From DAITAZ01 sp036824045 (GTDB lineage: Bacteria; Pseudomonadota; Gammaproteobacteria; Burkholderiales; Rhodocyclaceae), in contig DAITAZ010000005.1 of NCBI GenBank assembly GCA_036824045.1, positions 40,243-104,242 on the forward strand: 64,000 bases of DNA. Reading direction: 5' to 3'. A program made the translations under genes and the position numbers. This document shows positions 54,604 to 60,875 of this stretch, piece by piece; position 1 is the stretch's first letter, and each line of letters begins with the position of its first letter. The notes below the pieces were generated by a model. The model made no database searches. It was not told where the DNA came from and was given only the letters and a program-made list of their open reading frames with translations.

Positions 54604-54871
54604 GGTCTCTGATCTCGAATATGGGGGCTATTTTATGCCAGAGCCCCTTTCCTCGCCCGGGCAGACCGGGGGGTGTCCGTCAGTCTGCACTATGAGCCCT
54701 CCTCGCCTCCGACGCGTACCCCGGGAACCCCACATGGGCTTGCCAAGCTGCCGGCCCTGCCCCTGACCCCACTACATTCCACAGTACGGTAAGGCCACTG
54801 GATGCGCCGCATTCGCCACGTTCCGGCACGGGCTCCAGGCACCTGTCACCGCATCACAAGGAGAAATCGCC

Positions 54872-55867
54872 ATGTTCAGCACCCATTTCAAGCCGCAACG
54901 CGTGTTTGCCAAACCCGGCTTCTGGAGCCGGCCCGAGGGCACCACGGGGATGGTGTTCCTGTGCCTGCTGGCCGCCGCGGGCGTCCTGCTCGCCAACCGC
55001 ATGCTGCCCGAGCTCATCACCTTTCTCGACGGGGTGACCTCGGTGGTGGAGCGCAGCATCCTGCTCGGCGCCCTGGGGGCGGCCCTGTTCCTGCTGCTCA
55101 CCGTGCTCACCGACCGCCGGCTGCACCGCCTGGTGGGCTACGGTTTCAAGAGCGCGATGCGCGCCATCACCCGCCTGTTCGTGGAGGTGGACCCCATCGG
55201 CATCCTCCGCAACTACCTGGACGACCTTCGGGAAAAGCTCGCCCGCATCGACTCGGACATCGCCCAGCTTTCCGGCCAGATGGTGTCGGTGCGCCAGTTC
55301 GTCGATCACAACAAGGCCCGCGCCAATGCCTGCCTGCGCCAGTTGGAGCAAGCCCGGGCCCAGAACAACCAGCCGCACATGCAGTTCCAGGCCCGCGAGT
55401 TGGGTCGGCTGGAAAAATCCAACGAAAGCATGCAGAACCTGGTCAAGCGCATGGAGGTGTTGCACCGGGTGCTGATGAAGATGCGCGATGCCTCGGACCT
55501 GATGATCCGCGACATCAGCTCCGAAGTGCAGCTCAAGGAGCAGGAACGGCGCATGGTGCGCTCCGCCCACTCGGCCATGGGCTCGGCCATGTCCATCATC
55601 CGCGGCGAGCCCAACCAGCGGGAACTGTTCGACATGAGCATGGAACACCTGACGGAAGACTATGGCCAGAAACTGGGGGAAATCGAGCACTTCGTGGCGT
55701 TTTCCAAAAGCTTCATCGACTCCATGGACCTGCAGAACGGCGCTTACGAATCCGAAGCCCTGAAACGGCTGGAGGAATGGGAAAAACGCAGCGAAGCCCT
55801 GTTCATCCAGCCCGAGCCCCAGCGCCTGCCGCCGGACGACTCGGCCCCGCACCCCGCCATCCGCTGA
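54872..55867 (+). CDS. Membrane protein with long cytoplasmic coiled coil
   Basis: The 331-residue protein has two membrane helices (about 27-47 and 62-82) and then mostly helical sequence with strong heptad character (about 108-235, for example REKLARIDSDIAQLSGQM, EQARAQNNQPHMQFQ and QLKEQERRMVRSAH). It ends in a Pro-rich tail. There is no known domain that I can name; it is reminiscent of scaffold or stress proteins with coiled-coil tails. AAGGAGAAATCGCC precedes the ATG. It is 24 bases upstream of the second TAXI gene and forms a unit with it, divergent from the first TAXI gene. Confidence 0.72.
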   Translation: MFSTHFKPQRVFAKPGFWSRPEGTTGMVFLCLLAAAGVLLANRMLPELITFLDGVTSVVERSILLGALGAALFLLLTVLTDRRLHRLVGYGFKSAMRAITRLFVEVDPIGILRNYLDDLREKLARIDSDIAQLSGQMVSVRQFVDHNKARANACLRQLEQARAQNNQPHMQFQARELGRLEKSNESMQNLVKRMEVLHRVLMKMRDASDLMIRDISSEVQLKEQERRMVRSAHSAMGSAMSIIRGEPNQRELFDMSMEHLTEDYGQKLGEIEHFVAFSKSFIDSMDLQNGAYESEALKRLEEWEKRSEALFIQPEPQRLPPDDSAPHPAIR

Positions 55868-55888
55868 ACCCGCATCAGGAGGCCTGCC

Positions 55889-57031
55889 ATGAAAACCACC
55901 TCCCCCCTGCTCAAGCTCGTGCTCATCGCCAGCCTGGTGGCCGGCGCCGTCTATGGGGCGGACCGCTGGCTGGACTGGCGCGCCGCCCAACCCCGCCCGG
56001 CCCCTGCGTCCGCGCCCGCCTCCGCTGCGCTGCCACCGCCGGCGGAGGCGGCGGCGCCCCTGCCTCCACCGCTACCGCAACCGGCAACGCTCCCGTCCGC
56101 CACGGCCCCCATTCCCACCCTGCCCCAGGGGGCGCCGTTCGACCCCGCGCCCGGCAGCCCGGGGGTGGGCATCGCCACGGGCGACCGCACCGGCACCAAC
56201 TACCCCATCGGCCAGGACATCGCCCGGGTGTGCCCGCAACTGGGCATCCGGGTGGAACAGACCGTGGGCTCGCTGGAGAATGTCTACCGTATCTACAGCG
56301 ACCCCCGGGTCCAGTACGGCATCGTGCAGGAAGACGCCCTGCGTTACCTGGAAGCCTACTATCCCGCGCAGATGGGCAGGATCAAGATGGTGTTCCCCTT
56401 CTTCCTGTCCGACTTTCACCTCATCGTCCGCGCCGATGCGGGTATCCAGCGGCTGGAGGACCTGGCGGGACGCCGGGTGGTGACCGGCCCGGCCAAAAGC
56501 GGCACCTGGGTCACTACCGAGCGCATCAAGCAGGTGACGGGGCTGGGCTGGCAGGAGCAATCGCTTCCGCAAGGTGATGGGCTGAACGCGCTGCTCGGCG
56601 GCCGGGCAGACGCCATGTTCTTCGTGGCCGGCACCCCCATCGGCAGCCTGCGGGACCTGGGCGCGCATCACCGCGAGCAACTGCGGCTGGTCTCCCTCAG
56701 CCACCCGGCCCTGGACCCGCTCTACCCGCGCGCCACCATTCCCGCCGGCACCTACCCTTGGCAACCGGAAGCGGTACCCACCTACACCGTGCGCACCGCC
56801 CTGGCCACCTTCGACTACAAGCGCTCCCACCAGGACAACATCCGCGGACTGGTCGGCTGCATCACCCGCCAGCTCGAAGAACTGAAGCGCACAGGCCATC
56901 CCCGCTGGCGGGAGGTGGACCTGCTGGATATCGACAAGCTGCACTGGCCGGTGCATCCCGCCGCCCGCCAGGCAATCCGGGATGCCCGCCGGGGCAAATC
57001 CGCCCCGGCCGATTTCCCCCGCTACGACTGA
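55889..57031 (+). CDS. Membrane-anchored TAXI-family solute-binding protein (2)
   Basis: The 380-residue protein has one N-terminal membrane helix or signal anchor (about 7-26), a 70-residue Pro/Ala-rich linker (about 33-100) and a TAXI domain. Conserved parts are IATGDRTGTNYPIGQDIARVC, YGIVQEDALRYL, VFPFFLSDFHLIVRAD, LAGRRVVTGPAKSGTWVTTE and DAMFFVAGTPIG. The linker would let the domain reach across the periplasm. As for the first TAXI protein, no TRAP permease subunit is encoded in the window. AGGAGG precedes the ATG. A terminator-like hairpin follows at 57073-57093. Confidence 0.87.
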   Translation: MKTTSPLLKLVLIASLVAGAVYGADRWLDWRAAQPRPAPASAPASAALPPPAEAAAPLPPPLPQPATLPSATAPIPTLPQGAPFDPAPGSPGVGIATGDRTGTNYPIGQDIARVCPQLGIRVEQTVGSLENVYRIYSDPRVQYGIVQEDALRYLEAYYPAQMGRIKMVFPFFLSDFHLIVRADAGIQRLEDLAGRRVVTGPAKSGTWVTTERIKQVTGLGWQEQSLPQGDGLNALLGGRADAMFFVAGTPIGSLRDLGAHHREQLRLVSLSHPALDPLYPRATIPAGTYPWQPEAVPTYTVRTALATFDYKRSHQDNIRGLVGCITRQLEELKRTGHPRWREVDLLDIDKLHWPVHPAARQAIRDARRGKSAPADFPRYD

Positions 57032-57072
57032 CCCGGCCTCCCCCGTCCGCGGTGCGCGGCCGGTGAACGAAA

Positions 57073-57093
57073 AACGGGGCGCCCGGCCCCGTT
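57073..57093. terminator. Terminator between TAXI gene 2 and the Fur-family gene
   Basis: Arms AACGGGGC/GCCCCGTT enclose a 5-base loop. On the minus strand the stem is followed by TTTCG, so it mainly ends the Fur-family transcript; on the plus strand it is followed by CCTTGTT and can also act on the TAXI transcript. It lies 28 bases beyond the Fur-gene stop. Confidence 0.8.
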
Positions 57094-57120
57094 CCTTGTT
57101 CCCCGCCGCACATGGCGGCG

Positions 57121-57537
57121 CTAGTTTCGGCGCCCGCGCACGCGGATGATCACATCCACCTCCTCCAGTTGCAGATGGGGCGGCAGGCTGGGAATACCGA
57201 CCACCTGCATCTCGTCGGCCGCCACATCGGTGAGCTGACCGGTTTCGGAATCGTAGAGATGGTAGTGGGGCGCGGTGTTGGAATCGAACACCGTCCGCTC
57301 CGGATCTATCACCAGTTCGCGTACCAAGCTCTTCTCCCTGAACAGTTTGAGGGTGTTGTACACCGTGGCCCGGGAAGTCCCCGGCGCCGATTCCCGGATG
57401 CGGGCCAACACCTGATCGGCAGACATGTGTACCGGCCCCGACAGCATCACCCGGGCAATCTCCACCCGCTGCAGCGTGCCGCCGATTCCGACGTCGCGCA
57501 GACGCTCCAGCGCCTGCTCCGTACTCAGTTTCTCCAT
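57121..57537 (-). CDS. Fur-superfamily regulator without cysteines (PerR/Irr-like)
   Basis: The 138-residue protein has the Fur winged helix (TLQRVEIARVMLSG, MSADQVLARIRE, SRATVYNTLKLFREKSLV) and the dimerisation domain with HYHLYDSETGQLTDV, His91 and His93 being likely metal ligands with Glu98. It contains no cysteine at all, so it lacks the structural zinc site formed by CxxC pairs in Fur, PerR and Zur. In this it resembles Irr or the cysteine-free PerR-type regulators of some proteobacteria. It follows the cytochrome c peroxidase gene on the same strand, so a role in peroxide or iron/heme response is the natural inference. Confidence 0.88.
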   Translation of the reverse strand: MEKLSTEQALERLRDVGIGGTLQRVEIARVMLSGPVHMSADQVLARIRESAPGTSRATVYNTLKLFREKSLVRELVIDPERTVFDSNTAPHYHLYDSETGQLTDVAADEMQVVGIPSLPPHLQLEEVDVIIRVRGRRN

Positions 57538-57576
57538 GTGGGGCCTCCGGCTTTTCGCCTGTCTGTTATTGGAGTT

Positions 57577-57637
57577 GCGGTGCCGATCTCACCGTGTCGA
57601 CTTGCATTATGGCGCAAGCGCAAATGATCGGCACCGC
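57577..57637. repeat. Perfect 12-bp inverted repeat upstream of the Fur-family gene
   Basis: GCGGTGCCGATC at 57577-57588 and its exact complement GATCGGCACCGC at 57626-57637 are separated by 37 bases. The enclosed segment contains a CATAAT-like -10 box on the minus strand. The repeat lies 40-100 bases before the Fur-gene ATG and could be an operator pair looped by the regulator or an mRNA leader structure. Confidence 0.6.
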
Positions 57638-57693
57638 GGGTTCGAGGCGCTCGGGCCGGCGACGGGCACCGGCCCCTCTCCCGCGTCAGCCCC

Positions 57694-58695
57694 TCATTCG
57701 AAGGGCTTGGGCCGCGGCGTGGCGTTGCTCGAAGGTGGCAGCACCGGCAACTGGAACTTGGGCTGATCGCCGGTCAAGGTCTTCAGGAAAGCCACGATCT
57801 TCGCGTTCTCGTCATCCGAGAACTTCTTGCCCAGTTGCAGCCGGCCCATCACATCCACCGCCTGCTCCAGGGTCGCCGCCTCGCCGTCATGGAAGTACGG
57901 ATAGGTCAGCTCCACGTTGCGCAAGGTGGGCACCTTGAAGTTGAAGCGGTCGGCGTCCTTGCCGGTCACCGCCACCCGCCCCTCGGCCGGGCTGCTGGCC
58001 TTGTAGGGTGCCACCACGCCCATCTTCTGGAAGGAATTGCCGCCCACAGCCTGGCCGTTGTGGCAGGCCACGCAACCGCTGTCCTTGAACAGCTTGTAGC
58101 CGGCCAGTTCGTCGGCGCTCAAAGCCTTTTTGTCACCCTTGAGCCATTTGTCGAAGCGGGAATTGGGCGTGACCAGGGTTTCCTCGAAAGCGGCAATGGC
58201 CTTGGTTACCTTGTCGATGTCCACCTTGTCGGAGCCGAAGGCTTTCTTGAACTCGGCCACATAACCGGGGATGGACTGCAGGGTTTCCACCGCCAGTTCG
58301 TGGGTGTAGGCCATTTCACCCGGATTGGCGATGGGACCGCCCGCCTGGGCTTTCAGATCCTTGGCCCGACCGTCCCAGAACTGGGCCAGATTGAGGCTGG
58401 AATTGAGCACGGTGGGCGCGTTGATGGGGCCTTTCTGCCAGTTGTGACCGATGGAGGTCTTGAGATTGTCCGAGCCGCCCATCGAAAGGTTGTGGCAGGA
58501 GTTGCAGGAGATGAAGCCCGATTTGGACAGGCGCGGATCGAAGAACAACTTCTTGCCCAGTTCCACCAGCTTTGCGTCCTGCACCTTGGCCGCCGCGAGC
58601 GGCGCAATGGGCTCCTTGGCCGCGCCGGCAGCGAACACCGGCGCAGACCCCATCAGGGCGAGACTGGAAACCAGGATCAAGGCTTGAACTTTCAT
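57694..58695 (-). CDS. Diheme cytochrome c peroxidase
   Basis: The 333-residue periplasmic enzyme reduces hydrogen peroxide to water with electrons from cytochrome c. A signal peptide (MKVQALILVSSLALMG, cleavage near VFAAG) precedes two heme c sites: Cys64-Cys67-His68 (CNSCH) and Cys208-Cys211-His212 (CVACH). The conserved NAPTVLNSS, FWDGRAKDLKAQAGGPI and VPTLRNVELTYPYFHDGE segments are typical of bacterial CcpA/MauG-like peroxidases. The C-terminus is Pro/Ser-rich. An FNR-type palindrome lies about 90 bases upstream, which fits expression at low oxygen. Confidence 0.96.
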   Translation of the reverse strand: MKVQALILVSSLALMGSAPVFAAGAAKEPIAPLAAAKVQDAKLVELGKKLFFDPRLSKSGFISCNSCHNLSMGGSDNLKTSIGHNWQKGPINAPTVLNSSLNLAQFWDGRAKDLKAQAGGPIANPGEMAYTHELAVETLQSIPGYVAEFKKAFGSDKVDIDKVTKAIAAFEETLVTPNSRFDKWLKGDKKALSADELAGYKLFKDSGCVACHNGQAVGGNSFQKMGVVAPYKASSPAEGRVAVTGKDADRFNFKVPTLRNVELTYPYFHDGEAATLEQAVDVMGRLQLGKKFSDDENAKIVAFLKTLTGDQPKFQLPVLPPSSNATPRPKPFE

Positions 58696-58759
58696 GATGC
58701 ACTCCATGTGACACAGGGAACAAATCAAAGAGATAAACATCGTCCAACATTTAGACGCA

Positions 58760-58765
58760 ATTTAA
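58760..58765 (-). promoter_or_regulatory. Candidate -10 box of the cytochrome c peroxidase gene
   Basis: TTAAAT on the minus strand places the start point near 58753, about 40 bases from the centre of the FNR-type palindrome at 58786-58799 and about 57 bases before the ATG. This is the geometry of a class II FNR-activated promoter. Confidence 0.45.
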
Positions 58766-58785
58766 CCCTGTTATCGAAGTGGTAA

Positions 58786-58799
58786 TTGACAGTCGTCAA
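58786..58799. promoter_or_regulatory. FNR/Dnr-type palindrome upstream of cytochrome c peroxidase
   Basis: TTGAC-AGTC-GTCAA is a perfect 5-4-5 palindrome differing from the FNR consensus TTGAT-N4-ATCAA by one base in each arm. Its centre is about 40 bases upstream of the predicted transcription start of the peroxidase gene. Peroxidases of this type are commonly activated by FNR-like regulators at low oxygen. Confidence 0.6.
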
Positions 58800-58856
58800 C
58801 TTCCGCGCCACGCCCGAGGTGGGGAATCAGTCGGGTATTCCCCGGTAACGATGTGT

Positions 58857-58883
58857 TAAAGATCACAAAAGCATCTCCGTTTA
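58857..58883 (+). promoter_or_regulatory. Possible FliA (sigma-28) promoter of the chemosensory operon
   Basis: TAAAGATC and TCCGTTTA are separated by exactly 11 bases, matching the sigma-28 -35 core TAAAG fully and the -10 element GCCGATAA at five of eight positions. It lies 83 bases before the chemoreceptor start at 58966. Confidence 0.4.
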
Positions 58884-58965
58884 CCCGTTTATCCGCTGTA
58901 CGTGGCACGGCCAATCCTGGCTGCGCCCGATTCGGCCCACAAACGGTTACACGAAGGACGGTGCT

Positions 58966-60150
58966 TTGTCCCACAACCCGACATTCCCCCGCTCCGCCGC
59001 CCTCTGGCTGGCGACCCTGGCCCCCGGGGCTTTGGGCGCGGCAGCCTGCGTGGCGGCGGGCAGCGCGAGTGTGCTGTCCCTGGCCCTCGGCTCGGTCGTG
59101 ATGCTCGCCGCCGCAGGAGCAGGCGCGTGGCTCCAGTTCGCCAGCCAGGCGCAGGCAGCCAGAAAGGAAGACCCGCTCCCGGCCCCCGGCGCCCCTTCTC
59201 CCGTCGCGGCGGGGGTACCGGGTCTGGATGAAGTCTGCACCCAGGTGCTTCCCCTCTGGTCTGGCCAGGTGAGCATGGCCCGGACCCAGACCGAGAGCGC
59301 CATCAACGCCCTGGCCGAGCGCTTTGGCACGCTCTCCCGGCGTCTCGAAGCCGCGGTGGCAAGCATGGGGCAGGACCAGGACGACTCCCTCCTGACGCTC
59401 CTCACCCACAGCCAGCAGGAGCTGGATTCCATCGTCGCCGCCCTGCGCGAAGCGCTCGTCACCAAGGAAAGCATGCTCCACCAGGTGTCGTCCCTGGCGC
59501 GCTTTACCGAGGATCTCAAGCGCATGGCCCGGGACGTGGGCGACATCGCCAAGCAGACCAACCTGCTAGCCCTCAATGCCGCCATCGAGGCAGCCCGCGC
59601 GGGCGACGTGGGGCGGGGCTTCGCCGTGGTGGCCGACGAGGTGCGCAAGCTCTCCACGCTCTCCGGCGAGACCGGCACCAAGATCGGCGAAACCGTCGAA
59701 ACGGTGAGTCAGGCCATCCGCCAGACCCTGGGTATCTCGGAACGGTACGCCGAACAGGATGCTGCCCTCGTCACCCATTCCAGCGAGGTGATCAGCCGGG
59801 TGGTGGAACGCTTTGGCAGCGCCGCCAACACCCTGCTCGACAGTTCGCACGCCATCAGCGCGGAGAGCGTCCACCTGCGCAGCGAAATCGAAGACGTGCT
59901 GGTGTCGCTGCAGTTCCAGGACCGCGTGAGCCAGATCCTGAACCACGTTGGCTCCAACATGGATTCGCTGCACCGCCAGATGCAGCAGGCCGGCCAGGAA
60001 AGATCGGCGGGGCGGGCGCCCGCCCCCCTCGAGGCCCACGGGTGGATGCAACAGCTTTCCGGCACCTACACCACGCCCGAACAGCACGCCCTGCACCGGG
60101 GACATCATCCCCGGCCGCAACCAGAGCCAGCAGAGATCACATTTTTCTGA
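58966..60150 (+). CDS. Short methyl-accepting chemotaxis protein without large periplasmic domain
   Basis: The 394-residue protein has two closely spaced membrane helices (about 12-32 and 36-55), a variable segment (about 60-160), and then a signalling domain whose tip contains DVGDIAKQTNLLALNAAIEAARAGD. There is no room for a periplasmic sensor, so it should sense membrane, cytoplasmic or redox state. It contains VSLQFQDRVSQILNHV, seen in a class of receptors coupled to CheZ/CheD-like or STAS partners, and ends EITFF. The start is a TTG at 58966 with GAAGGA upstream. It heads a run of MCP, CheY, STAS and CheA genes. Confidence 0.9.
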   Translation: MSHNPTFPRSAALWLATLAPGALGAAACVAAGSASVLSLALGSVVMLAAAGAGAWLQFASQAQAARKEDPLPAPGAPSPVAAGVPGLDEVCTQVLPLWSGQVSMARTQTESAINALAERFGTLSRRLEAAVASMGQDQDDSLLTLLTHSQQELDSIVAALREALVTKESMLHQVSSLARFTEDLKRMARDVGDIAKQTNLLALNAAIEAARAGDVGRGFAVVADEVRKLSTLSGETGTKIGETVETVSQAIRQTLGISERYAEQDAALVTHSSEVISRVVERFGSAANTLLDSSHAISAESVHLRSEIEDVLVSLQFQDRVSQILNHVGSNMDSLHRQMQQAGQERSAGRAPAPLEAHGWMQQLSGTYTTPEQHALHRGHHPRPQPEPAEITFF

Positions 60151-60159
60151 GGAGCAAGC

Positions 60160-60528
60160 ATGACCAAGACCATACTCGTTGTAGATGACGCCGCCTCCCT
60201 CCGGCAGGTCGTCGGCATCGCGCTGCGAGGCGCTGGCTACGACGTGATCGAAGCCGGTGACGGCAAGGAAGGTCTTTCCAAGCTGGACGGGCGCAAGGTG
60301 CACCTGATCATCAGCGACGTGAACATGCCCAACATGGATGGCATCGAGTTCGTCAAGGCGGTCAAGACCTTGCCGGCTTACAAGTTCACTCCGGTGATCA
60401 TGCTCACCACGGAATCCAGCGATCACAAGAAGCAGGCGGGTCAGGCCGCGGGCGCCAAGGCCTGGGTGGTCAAACCCTTCCAGCCGCCCCAGTTGCTCAC
60501 CGCCGTGTCCAAGCTGGTCATGGCTTGA
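60160..60528 (+). CDS. CheY-like single-domain response regulator
   Basis: The 122-residue receiver has the acidic pair Asp9/Asp10 (ILVVDDAAS), phosphoacceptor Asp53 (LIISDVNMPNMDG), switch residue Thr83 or Thr84 (VIMLTTES) and Lys105 (WVVKPFQPP). It has no output domain, so it acts by protein contact like CheY. GAGGAGC... lies before the ATG at 60160. It is 9 bases from the MCP stop and 3 bases from the STAS gene, so it is clearly part of the chemosensory operon and a target for the CheA encoded downstream. Confidence 0.96.
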   Translation: MTKTILVVDDAASLRQVVGIALRGAGYDVIEAGDGKEGLSKLDGRKVHLIISDVNMPNMDGIEFVKAVKTLPAYKFTPVIMLTTESSDHKKQAGQAAGAKAWVVKPFQPPQLLTAVSKLVMA

Positions 60529-60531
60529 ACC

Positions 60532-60855
60532 GTGTCCGCCGCGATGCCCGCCCCCAACCCCGGTGCGCTCGCCATTGAAGGCGACCTCACCATCTACACC
60601 GCCGCCCAGTGGCGGGAAACCGTGCTGGCTGCCCTGGAAGCGGAGCCTGGCCAAGCCCTGGAAATCGACCTGGGCGGCGTGACCGAGATCGACTCGGCGG
60701 GACTGCAGGTTCTCATCGCCGCCAAGAAGGAAGCGCAGCGGCGCGACACCGCCCTGCATCTTGCCCAGCACAGCGGCGCAGTGCGCGAGTTGCTGGAACT
60801 GTTCCGCCTGGAAAGCTACTTCGGCGATCCGGTGGTACTGCCCGCCCGCAACTGA
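60532..60855 (+). CDS. STAS-domain protein
   Basis: The 107-residue protein is a single STAS domain: LAIEGDLTIYTAAQWRE, then the phospho-site region ALEIDLGGVTEIDSAGLQVLIAAKKEAQRR with the conserved DSAG serine, which in anti-sigma-factor antagonists is phosphorylated. The start is a GTG at 60532; an ATG at 60544 would shorten it by four residues. STAS proteins inside chemotaxis operons are known and may link the array to stress or surface signalling. It lies between cheY and cheA. Confidence 0.93.
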   Translation: MSAAMPAPNPGALAIEGDLTIYTAAQWRETVLAALEAEPGQALEIDLGGVTEIDSAGLQVLIAAKKEAQRRDTALHLAQHSGAVRELLELFRLESYFGDPVVLPARN

Positions 60856-60875
60856 CCCCAGACGGAGAACCCCTC

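Noticed and set aside
58902..58925. Possible sigma-54 promoter (TGGCACG followed by TGGCTGC) before the chemoreceptor
   Set aside because: The GG and GC elements do not have the required 10-base spacing.
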